Below are positions 11,462 to 21,250 of a stretch of 64,000 nucleotides of DNA, piece after piece (position 1 is the stretch's first letter; each line of letters begins with the position of its first letter). Made by a program: the position numbers and the translations under genes. The stretch spans positions 25,211,001 through 25,275,000 of the forward strand of contig NC_081818.1 in assembly GCF_030704535.1 (NCBI RefSeq). The letters run 5' to 3'. Below the pieces are notes generated by a model. The model saw only the letters and a list, made by a program, of their open reading frames with translations. It had not been told where the DNA came from and made no database searches. This DNA comes from Vitis vinifera. Its lineage: Eukaryota; Streptophyta; Magnoliopsida; Vitales; Vitaceae.

Positions 11462-13555
11462 TCAGCATCGCCAAGCCGAAGCAGCAAGAATGGCTCTATC
11501 TTGCCACCCCAAGAGCAAGCAGCCCTTGTCCTCCGTCAACCTGTATCCATCGCATGAGTAAAGTCCCAACAGTATTTTGGATTGTGTCACCGCATTTGCA
11601 CTCAGTGGTACCCCCTGAAAACCCTTCCCTTCCATTAGTTTCCTCCACTTCTCCAACCTCTCGTGCCTCATCACCCTCTCTGCCCCCTCACACGCCACTA
11701 TGTTCCTTATCACTGGTGCGAATATGTACTGCTCCAGCTTCGCCCTCTGTGCGGAGTCTGGTGGGAATGTTGCATCCAAGGAGTCGAAAATTGCAGAGTA
11801 ATAGTGTAATGCTTCCAGGAATCTGCCCAGGAAGTAAGGCCCGTTATGGCTTGCTTCTTGTTCCACTATGGTTACGATATTGGGCGCTTGGTCTCGGATC
11901 ATGGCCAGCAGGTTCCCCAGGAAATTTGTTGGGACGCGGTGGAGGCGGTTAGCGGAGTTCACAGCAAGAGCCTCGCCGACCCGCCGGTTGAACATGTGGG
12001 GCTTAAGGTCCTCGAGTTCCTCTCCAACCGGGTGGAACTCAAATGGGACATGGAGAGAATGGGCTAATTCAGTTAAACAACGACCCGTCTCCCTCACGCT
12101 TTCTGGAGAGCATCCGACGCCTGTTATACGGAGAAATGGAGCGCCACCGGGTCGGGCGGCTAGGGCCTGTATGAAGGCTGGCCACTGGTATCCTTGGAGG
12201 ATATCGAGGTCGATGACATGAACACGTTCTTCAGCTTCAAAGGCTTCAAAAATGGCTTGGTTAGCAGTGAAGTGGGCGAACTTGATGTAGGGGCAGGCTT
12301 GATAGAGAATCTGGTAAATCTTGAGGATTTCTAACGAGTTTGGTGGGAAGGGATTGAAGGGCTTTGTGGTGGAGGTACTGGGTTTCGGGGTTAGAGTTGC
12401 TGCAAGCCTTGCGCTCAAGGCTTCGGTGAAGCACGAGGCTACTCTTTGCATGGAGTCTCCAAGGGGAGTAACCACCCGATTGAGGTGGTGCAGGTACCTC
12501 CTTGCCAACATGTAGTCCTCTTTGGCGACTGCTTCTGCGCAAGCAAGAAGAAAGTGCACCAGTTGGAGGCCACTATCATGTTCCTGTACAAACCACTTCA
12601 ACAAGTCAGCAAAACAAAAGAGAACAGAGGATTATCTGCTGACTTATTAAGTTTTCAGAGAGAAAGATACCTGCTCAGACCCAAGAGGATGAGGCACCAT
12701 CAAGCCATGGTTAGGGTTCTGGATCTCCTGCAATTGCTGCTGCTTCTGCTGAAGTTGCTGCTCTTGCTGGTGTTCTTCTTGCAGTTGCTGTGACAATGAT
12801 GCAGTGCTTGACATAGAGCCCATCTGATACATATCTTTCTCCTGGGTTAGTTGAGAACCTCCAGTGGCCGAGGATTCACTCACTGGTCCAGAAAACCTCC
12901 AAGTGTTCTGAAGTGGCAAATCCAACGCTGTCGGATGAATTGTTATTGGCATATCCAGGTACTGTGCCAAACTTGAAGCACCGGAAATTCCCACAGCCGG
13001 TATCTTCATCATGGGGTATGAAGATGCTCCAACTCCATCTCTCTGGTAATCATCCAAAAGACTATCGAGAGGTGGCAGTGAAAGGGTATCAGGCTGAATA
13101 TACTGATATGTGGGAGAGTTGAAAACCTTATGGAGTGGACTCTGTCCTTTCCCTTTGTGGGTGCTGCTGAAAGATCCTAGTTGAGATGAATTGCGAGGAG
13201 GAGAGCACCCCAGAAGGCTCTGCCCTTGCATTGATTGAACATGGTTGTAATTGTAATTCATTGGTGAACTCCTGACCGGGGACGAGATCATGAAATCAGA
13301 GTCGAAGTGATCAGTGAAAAAGGCCTCCCACATTGAACTGTCAGGTGACTGGACTTCAGCATCTCCATCCACATCAAACTTGAGTCCATGCAAGTTGAGG
13401 CTGGACGGGGCCAAGCTGTTTGATTCCAAATCAGACGAGAGAGGAGCCTTTCTTGACTCCAAAATCGACTTATTCGGGGAAGTTGGCTGCTGCAGTTTCG
13501 TGCATGAGCTCTCGCTGTTCAGAGACCCCATGCTTCCACAGAGAGAATTGATCAT
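11462..13555 (-). CDS. RAM1: GRAS-family transcription factor, RAM1-like
   Basis: Two coding exons, 13555-12671 and 12583-11462, joined in phase 0 across an 87-bp GT-AG intron, give 668 aa. The start is the ATG at 13555 (MINSLCGS); the open frame extends 8 codons further upstream but without an ATG. Residues 1-295 are a variable region with a Q-rich stretch near 262-290. The GRAS domain fills about 300-668: leucine repeat I, VHVIDLD at about 416, leucine repeat II, the PFYRE-type region ([12 protein letters not shown]) and a SAW end (SAWRC). The wording of the VHIID block ([13 protein letters not shown]) and the N-terminus point to RAM1, a regulator of arbuscule development and lipid supply in arbuscular mycorrhiza, acting in the nucleus. 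That subfamily call is from memory; GRAS itself is certain. The gene looks intact. A Tat retrotransposon ends 321 bp downstream of the stop. Confidence 0.9.
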
Positions 13556-13999
13556 GCTTTTCCCGATCAGAAAAAGCAATTGTTCCCAGCACCCACTGGC
13601 CAGAAATGAGAATTCTCACAATACTGTTCAGCTATCTCAAACCGGAAGAAATGAAAACTTCAAATGCTCTCACATTAATATCTTCTTATAGCATAAAACC
13701 ATAGGCCTCATGCTATAGAGGAAAAGCAAAACCTGTGGATCTCTCTTCTTATTTGGCCTTTTAGCCTCCTTGTCCACATTGCCCGAGAAAAGGAAAGAGA
13801 TTTACAGACAAATAGCATTTCAATTTTATATGTTTGGAGGTATTTGATTTGAACCACCTCCATTGTTCCACCTCTACTAAGTTTAGCTGTTTTCTATAGG
13901 TGTGGTTTGTCATATTGGTACCTGCTTTAACTGTTTCTGGGAATGCCTCAGATTTGGAGTAGAAGAAGACAATTTTGTTGGTTGGGGGCCCACTTTCCT

Positions 14000-14011
14000 T
14001 GGGCCGGCCCA
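14000..14011. promoter_or_regulatory. 12-bp perfect palindrome upstream of the RAM1-like gene
   Basis: TGGGCCGGCCCA lies about 445 bp upstream of the GRAS start codon in otherwise AT-rich DNA. Its GCCGGC core recalls the CYCLOPS response element reported in RAM1 promoters of legumes. A TCP-type GGGGCCCAC site sits just beside it at 13986-13994. Both links are inferred from recollection of motifs. Confidence 0.4.
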
Positions 14012-16274
14012 GCTTGGAACAAGGCAGATGGAATGAATAGACTTTTTCTTGTATGTATAATAGTATGAGTTGTGAATTTGGTATTGGTGATTGGTGTTTG
14101 GTTCAAAGAGAATCCATTGAGTGGAGAAAACCAGAAGAAAATTGAAGTTAGAAAAAAAAAATGACCTAATTGGACTTGGGAGATGTGGTGCCAAAATGGT
14201 AAAACCACTCCAACTATGCATAATTACAAAAGGGCACATTAGCCCTTTTATGCTGAGAAAATTATTGCTATTCAATATGAACACACCTCTTCCCAACATT
14301 TTTGGAATATGCTAGGTGCATGACCACCTAGACATATAGTTGGGTACAGGAGAAATGAAATATCACACCAAGGTCTTAGGGTCTTAGGGGCCACAAAATG
14401 TAACAAAAATGTGAATCAAAGGCCAAATATGATAATATCAATGAGTAAAGTCCCAGTTTGCAAGAGATTCTGCATGGAATTTAAGGGAAAGTAATGGGCA
14501 ATAAGTGAAAAGGAGATGAGGATGAGATGCAGGAAAGTAGGAGGAAGAAAGGAGACAAAGAAGAAGACATAGAGGAGATCGTCGGATATGGCGTCGGTGG
14601 CGCCGCCTACTCCTTTGGATTTGCCGAAGGAATGAAGCGCTTGTCTCCACCCCTTTCCCTTCCAAGGCGGCATCTCTCTGTCTCTCTCTTTCTCAGTCAG
14701 GGAAACCATATCCACTCCACCGTTGATTTCAGTCCCATGTCTCTTTGCTATTTGCGGGAGCCAATGTCACGATGTGGCTTCTTCCAAATGTAGCTGTGCC
14801 CAATCACAATGATTTGGTCTTCCTTGTTCTTTTCATTTTTGTGTCAAACACATGTAGCCATGGATCCATGCATAGTTTCCTCCTTCAATCCATGAAAACA
14901 TACGTTATTAATGCTCGTTTATTTTCTTCACAAGTTTTAAACGTTGTTTAATGGCTAATCTAGTTTCATTTTGAAACCTCGACAATATCATGAACTTTTT
15001 TCCTCAGCTATTTAATCAAGTTCATCCCATGCTGTGATGCCAATTGTAACTTTTAATGTAAATATCTTCTTTCTACACTATCAATCGGTTTTTACGATTT
15101 TAAAAACTATCAACACGATTAAGAAGAATACATTTAGAGCTGATGCAAGATATCACAATTATCTCTTTTTATAGACACAATATTCTCAAACGAATAACTG
15201 TTATAAGGTCGGGCAAATAGTTTTGACCCGAATCAAGGATCGAGCTTAATAATATTTTTCACGACTCATTCTCTTTTCTATGATGTACATTAAATCCCCA
15301 ATGGGTTTCAATTATTTTAAAATATATTTACATTATTAATATAATGTCAACAACTTCTTTTTCTCATCGGATGCCGATATTACACGTTTCATTCAAGTTT
15401 CAAACATTAGTTAATTAAAAAATTCATTCATTTAATCATTGTCTAACATCATATATATAGGTCACATGATAAGACATGATATCCTTATGGCTTCACACAA
15501 GTTGTAACCAGTAAAATTTAAACAAGTATTTTAAATAATTGCTAATCAAATTTTGTCTGCAGATACATGATATGATTTGTAATTCTTTAATAATCAAATA
15601 TAATAATCATTTGTGTCCTTTCAAAGAAACCCCAAATCAGAAAGTTTCTTGTCACGAAAAAATATCACCACTCACCCTCAAAAAGATTAGTCGGATTCCA
15701 TTTCCCAATCACCGTCTATCATGCCACTAAGTGTGAATAATTGGTGGCACAATTGCGAATCCATCACATCCAGTATAGAGTTTTATGATTGTTAGTTTAG
15801 TATTATCCTTGATTTTTTTTTGCACCATTATTGCTACTGCAACTTCATCTTCTTCCACAGCAATTCAATGTCAACTCACTTGTGACATGGCAGAAGCTAC
15901 TGTGATTAGAGGGAGGGAGAAGTACTTATTTATATGTTGTGTCAAATGATGGGGTCCTGTCCAGTAGCAGTGGCTAACAGCGGGTCTGCAACCTCATTAG
16001 CAAGAAGAGAAAACATGTACACAGTCTTGGTATACTTCCTTGATGGGTACATGCTCAGCCCGGAATGTTGTGATTTCTTATAAATGTTGCCTGCTACAAC
16101 ACTGCTTTGAACACCATTTTTTTGTTACTTGTACTCTGTTCTAAGGGCAATTGCAATCTCACTCCAAACTTAATGCTCTTTGCGAATTGTTTTGAGTTTT
16201 GGAGTAAATGACTCCAAGGCCCAGAGGGAGGCTTCTACTTTAGTCATACCTTGAATCAATAGATTGGTGGCTGC

Positions 16275-16302
16275 AGTCAGTAGTCAGTAGTCAGTAGTCA
16301 GC
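16275..16302. repeat. Short tandem repeat, unit CAGTAGT
   Basis: About four head-to-tail copies of a 7-bp unit in intergenic DNA; no associated gene. Confidence 0.85.
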
Positions 16303-17510
16303 AGATGAGCATTAGTTACAGTGATAACTGATAAGGGTCAATGGTGATGGGTGGGCTTGGAGAGTTGACATTAGTAATGGGTTTCAGTTGCACATTTCAG
16401 AGGTCCAGGAGTCACATGGATTCGTTAATGCGATGTTGACATTAGATTGTGGGAAATTGAGATTGAGGCCTCAATATAAATGTGAAGGAAACCCTTCAGA
16501 ACAAGGCCGGTCACCAGCCCACTTGCCTACTGGCCATGGTACAAATTTTTCATGTACCATTGACCAGCGTTGGAAGGAGTCTGCCCAAGGCTAAACTGAG
16601 CAAGACCAGCTTTTTATGACTCATTTTGGAATGCAGCTGCTTTTGAGCAATATCTCTGAACTGGAATTTTGGTAGTATGACTGATTTTACCCAACCCCAA
16701 AACAATAAACAAATCCAACTCTGCCTCCTAACCCAAAACAAACTGATGTTTCTTCATATAAAACCCCAGCAACTTGAACAGAAATAGGCATAGAGCTTTG
16801 CTTTTCTTAGTTGATTAGCAGGGCTTGCACAATTTGGAACAGGATAAAAGCATATGTAGCAACCTGAAAACCGATTCCTAATAACCAAATATGGGAAGAA
16901 CTTAGTAATCAAAGCTTGAGGCACTTTGAGATGTGTATAAAATGGGATGCGGAAACTACTGGAAGACGCTATAAATGTTTGAGAAACATGGAAACCAAAA
17001 ATCCTGACACACCATATACTTTATCCTTGTGGTCCAATTTGATTGCCAAAGAAGACAAGGAAAAGATCCAAAACATGGAGACTGTTTTGGCTCAAACTAA
17101 CTTGTAAGATTCCAAGATTTGTTTTGTTATTTATTGCTTGCTTATAGCTTTTCAGCAATATTTTCATTCAACCAGAGAGGAGAAGGAAAAAAAGGGGGAA
17201 GGGGAGGGGAGAGTGAAAATAATTTATGTTATGTTAATGCAAACACCCCATTATGTGGTAAGTCTTTAAATAGTTAGAACTTCTATTTGCTAAGCTACCA
17301 ACATGAATCTTGGAAAGAAGCTACACTCACATAACTCTCTTTCCTTCCCTCATTCCTTCTCTGTCTTAACTCCACAACCTGCCAAAGGACATTCACATGT
17401 CTTTGTTTGTTCTGAAAAGTTAAATGATGAAGTCCCTCAAGTCTTTAATTACAGTTGGTTCTCCACCAACTGCTGCTTCTCATTATCCACACCAACACAT
17501 CATCTCCAAC

Positions 17511-17517
17511 TATATAA
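17511..17517 (+). promoter_or_regulatory. Putative TATA box of the Ole e 1-like gene
   Basis: TATATAA about 95 bp upstream of the start codon at 17612, leaving room for a 5' leader of roughly 65 bases. Confidence 0.5.
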
Positions 17518-17611
17518 TGACCCAGTGGAAGCTAGCTACTAGAAAGGGTACTAGTTATTCATACAGAATCATATGTGGAAGGGTCTTGCTACTCTCTCAC
17601 GGTTCTTTACC

Positions 17612-18218
17612 ATGGCTCCAGTGATTCTGTTTCTTCTTTCCTCTTTGTTTGCTCAGTCACTATTTTTGAAAGTTGAACCAGAAAAACCGCACAACTCCCA
17701 CATCACTGTAATGGGGATTGTTTACTGTGATATCTGCTCCAACAACACATTCTCCAGAAACAGCTACTTCTTACCAGGTGATAAATCTCAAATACCCATA
17801 AACTAGTTTCAAATTTTGGCTTCATCTTTAGAGAAATATAGGTTATGATTTTTCATTTTTGTTCTCAACTGTCTAAGCAGGTGTAGAAGTTAATATAGAG
17901 TGCAAATTCCAAGCAATTTCACCAAGAACCACAGAACAGATATCATTCTCAGTCACAAGAACCACAGACAAGTTTGGTGTTTACAAGTTGGAAATACCAT
18001 CAGTTGAAGGAATTGAATGTGCAAGCGATTCAGCAATAGAGTCTTCCTGCCAAGCAAGCTTGATGTGGAGTTCATCTTCTTCATGCAATGTTCCTGGTCA
18101 CAAAACCACAACTGATGAAATTGCAATTAAATCAAAACAAGCCAACGTCTGTATTTACAGCCTCAATGCATTGAATTACAGGCCATCAGAAAGAGATACT
18201 GCCTTATGTGGAAATTAG
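17612..18218 (+). CDS. Pollen Ole e 1 allergen / extensin-like secreted protein
   Basis: Two exons (17612-17777 and 17881-18218, phase-1 intron of 103 bp, GT-AG) encode 167 aa. Residues 1 to about 16 form a hydrophobic signal peptide (APVILFLLSSLFAQS). The mature part has the Ole e 1 domain: GIVYCDICSNNTF, a GVEVNIECKF strand, a TTDKFGVYKLEIP block and cysteines spaced for disulphide bonds, including the late CNVPG and CIYSLNALNYRP. Proteins of this family are secreted to the cell wall or apoplast; precise roles are mostly unknown. Many relatives carry a long proline-rich tail after ALCG. Here a TAG follows CGN, but proline- and phenylalanine-rich coding-like sequence continues beyond it, so the tail may have been lost recently. 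It could also be a natural short member. Confidence 0.85.
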
Positions 18219-18472
18219 AGAGAGGACTTTCTCAAGCTCAAACCCTCCTCTGCCTCCCTTCCCTAGTTACAGACTTTTCCCACCATGCTTGCTTAAATTC
18301 ATTTGCTTCAAAATGCTTTCCACCAGACCACCTCTTATTTCATTACCCTTCCCTTCTTTTCCATATTCCCCTCAATCTCAACTCCAAACCACCATCCTTG
18401 TGATCATCATTATGCCTCTTACTATATATAGCCTCATCATGGTCCTAGAAATCCAGAGCCTTGGATATCCTT

Positions 18473-18474
<2 letters not shown>
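18219..18474 (+). pseudogene. Probable decayed proline-rich tail of the Ole e 1-like gene
   Basis: Immediately after the stop, the same frame reads REDFLKLKPSS, as relatives often do at the start of their tail; a +1 shift then gives PPLPPFPSY, LFPPCLL, RPPLISLPFPSFP and related runs. Near 18442-18471 a third frame gives a GPRNPEPWIS segment similar to the GDPRTWIP end of relatives. This ordered resemblance across frames suggests an eroded 3' coding part rather than chance. It merges into a TA repeat. Confidence 0.5.

Positions 18475-18475
<1 letters not shown>

Positions 18476-18521
<46 letters not shown>
18476..18521. repeat. (TA)n microsatellite
   Basis: About 23 uninterrupted AT units in the 3' flank of the Ole e 1-like gene; likely length-polymorphic. 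Confidence 0.95.
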
Positions 18522-18527
<6 letters not shown>

Positions 18528-19219
18528 ATCCACTCCATTTATGTACCATAAAAGCTGGGGATTAGTGAGATTTCTTTTCAATTTCATTTACAGCATTAAG
18601 CAAGCACCGTTCACCTAACCCCATCCCTTCCTTCCACTTCAACTACAAAAGTGGGATTAGTGAGATCAGTTCAGTTTCTTGACTGCAGTGCTTGTATAAT
18701 TACATGAGCTACACTACTTATGCTGTCAGAAAATGTTAAGCCTGCACGGTGTGGAGTGAAGAATTTGTAAGTTTGTCTCTGTGGAGAATATGTAAGGTTT
18801 GTATGTTCAAGCAAACTTGATATTTACTTCTTTTTTTAATGAGTCTAGATTGTTGGGACAATTCATGAGATTTATACAAGGAATGTAGAAACAACGGAAG
18901 AAGGGAACTTACAAAAGGATGCCCAAACTCCCAAGAAGAAGAATGTTTTACTCTTTACCATTTCACCCACACCAGATTCACAAAGCTTTACAAAATTGCT
19001 GTAGGTACCCCCATCAGAGTGGTGTCATGATGACTATTTTGTCTTGAAATGAAAGGAATATGGTGAATTAGGTAGGATGGTGGTTGGAATGGTGTAGATT
19101 TACTCTTATCCAAGTCTAGGTAATTACTCTAGACTTGCTCTCTTCAATTATTATGGACACCAGTTGTCAATGCCACTTATGGGCCCAGCTGTAGTACATG
19201 AGCCCTGCTGATGCCTCCC
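18522..19219. other. Spacer, no gene seen
   Basis: 3' flank of the Ole e 1-like gene followed by AT-rich DNA leading into the 3' end of the BAHD pseudogene. No supported coding region. Confidence 0.6.
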
Positions 19220-19835
19220 ATCCATAATCTCCCTAACGGCAGAAGTTAGCAAACCCAGAAGCACATTAATGCTTTTCCTCTCCCTCCCATGAGATAAGAA
19301 CAAGAGCACTTCCTTCTCAAGCAAAGTCAGTGGCCCTTATAGGATTGGTTCTCCCCATCCACAGTCTCTGGCATGGAAAGACAGCCTAGACCAAGTAGTG
19401 ATCAGAAGTGTGGATGCAATGAACGCCTAGCTATTACTAGTTCAAAAAATAGCGGGTTTTCCAGTACTTCACCTGCCTGGTATAGAGAATTTGTTAACAC
19501 AATTCCGTTGCAAGAGCAGCCTTCATAGTGGTGGGTATGTTTGGTCTGTTGATCAGCCTGCAACGTTAAAGCTTCACTTCAAGCTCTCCATACAAGGGCT
19601 TCAAAAATAGTACACTAGGTAAGACACCCATCTTCCATGGCTTTCATCATGAGTTCTTCAAGCTTTTCAGTGCTAAAACAAGAATGACAGTTACTCACAA
19701 ATTCCATATCCCCAACCCCATCAAACATACAATGGTTCATGCAGAGTCCAAAAACAAATTTGTTCTCCAAACTCCACAACCTGAATAACAAGTCAAAGAA
19801 AGAAGATATATACATGGTGGAGTGAAGATGCAAAA
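19220..19835 (-). pseudogene. BAHD acyltransferase pseudogene (HXXXD family)
   Basis: Minus-strand translation gives the BAHD catalytic segment FGLCMNHCMFDGVGDMEF at about 19764-19711, with the HxxxD motif intact (His, then Asp four residues later). It then jumps to a STEKLEELMMKAMEDG segment with no intervening middle domain, so roughly 100 residues have been deleted. Further on come FEALVWRA, a NGIVLTNSLYQAGE segment near 19527-19485 and ARDCGWGEP near 19370-19345, where the family's structural DFGWG motif has cysteine for phenylalanine. Stops and frame changes separate these blocks and the N-terminal third is absent. Active relatives acylate hydroxy fatty acids, alcohols or phenolics in the cytosol. 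The wording is closest to the omega-hydroxyacid feruloyltransferase-like group, which I hold loosely. Confidence 0.88.
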
Positions 19836-21250
19836 TGCAGCAGAATATGATTATATTTTTATATAGCCCTTTGAAATGGAATGTTTCTTGATTCTGAGAA
19901 AACAGGCCCTATGAGACGGGACCGAGAGTACACATAGAAAGTGAAGGGAAACAGAATTCTGAAAATAGTGGAAACAAGGACGGTAACGGAAATCTAAGCA
20001 ATCGGGAACACGTGCCTTGCACGTAAACAAAATCCAAAATTGAAACATGGTCCCAAGTCCAACAAGGAGCCTGAGGCGAGTGGGGGAGTGATAGCCGGTG
20101 GACTGGCATCCCAACTTTCCTTATTCGAGCTTTTCATATCAAATTAAACCATTATTAGACCAATAATGAATCAGACCAGTGCGTCTTTGTCTCCCTCATT
20201 ATTGTTCTTCGATCAACAGGAAAATCAGGCCATTTCTGTCTTTCTTTCTTTCTTCACCATTATAATATTGGATCAACAAGAAAACAGAGGCCCCATTGCT
20301 TTTTCCTCCATGACTATCATTGGGTTAAAAAGAAAATAGTCGAAGTTGGATACAATCATACAAGTATATGACAAATAAAGACTCCATTCAACCAATAATC
20401 ACCTCTCAAAATGGATGATGCACCAAGCTTATTGGGCCATTTTAAGGGCCTCAACTCTTGACAATCATGAGTTATTTGCTTACCTTCCGCTTCACGTACA
20501 GCTTATGAGGCTTGGGTCTCCCCAATAAAAGCCTTAAACATGGTGCCTATCATGAAGACAACAAACATATAGGAGCCTCATGTCTTTATAATGGCTTTAA
20601 AACGTGTGTACCCCGTTAAAAGGTGCGCGTACCATATAATGGGATTTCAGAGTATAAACACAACATTCTCTCATTTCCCAATCACTCTCGTACGAGTACA
20701 TCCTTGCATTCCACAAAATTTTGATACCACTTAGAACACTCAAACTCTCGTATCAAGGTCAAGTATCAACTCTAATACCATACCACCTACTTGTTTCATC
20801 CTATATAAATGTTGTTTGTCTTGTGTCAAATTAATCCTCACAATTTCATAACGCATTTACTCGATTAAAAAGAGTCCACCATGAGAACAAATTTTTCATG
20901 AGAACAAATAAGGTGAGTGAAGAAGAGAGAAAAAAGAGAAAAACAAAGTCATCCTCGATCCAAAAGATAAGAAGGCTGAAAATCCAAAAAAATTCAAGGG
21001 CACACAACCAACATGGGTACAACATGGCATGGCGTTGGCAATCATTAACTGGAACACAGCATGGACCACTGAAAACTTCCCAGTATGTGTATGGACCAGC
21101 CAGCTCCACAGGGATGTGATTGTTGTAAATGAATGTAATCCTTACAGATAGGGGCAGCACCCTTAAGATACAGATATCAGGCTTACCTTGCTTCAGCCTG
21201 TACCTATTACAATAACTCAAAACAAAGAGATGGCATACTGCAAAGAAAAG
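19836..21250. other. Spacer between the BAHD pseudogene and ARP2
   Basis: AT-rich, with the ARP2 3' untranslated region probably within the last 300 bp. Open stretches on the minus strand at 19851-20114 and 20846-21220 overlap in other frames and show no family signature, so I do not call them genes. Confidence 0.6.

Larger units (their letters stand above)
13556..17510. other. Spacer between the GRAS gene and the Ole e 1 gene
   Basis: Holds the GRAS promoter (13556 to about 14400) and otherwise AT-rich DNA with no supported gene. Overlapping open stretches on both strands at 14416-14793 lack family resemblance and run into CT-rich low complexity. A short CAGTAGT tandem repeat lies at about 16275-16302. 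Confidence 0.6.

Noticed and set aside
11554-12221. Plus-strand open stretches opposite the GRAS gene
   Set aside because: They are mirror frames of the GC-richer GRAS coding sequence, with odd composition and no homology.
14416-14793. Overlapping open stretches on both strands, one starting MPPWKGKGWRQ-like
   Set aside because: Neither strand shows a known family, frames end in CT-rich low complexity, and no splice pattern connects them to a larger gene.
19851-20114. Minus-strand open stretch just upstream of the BAHD relic, as a possible N-terminus
   Set aside because: Its residues do not match the N-terminal BAHD blocks in any frame; two overlapping frames are open by chance.
20846-21220. 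124-residue minus-strand open stretch downstream of ARP2
   Set aside because: Hydrophobic, aromatic-rich and without family resemblance; it probably lies partly in the ARP2 3' untranslated region.
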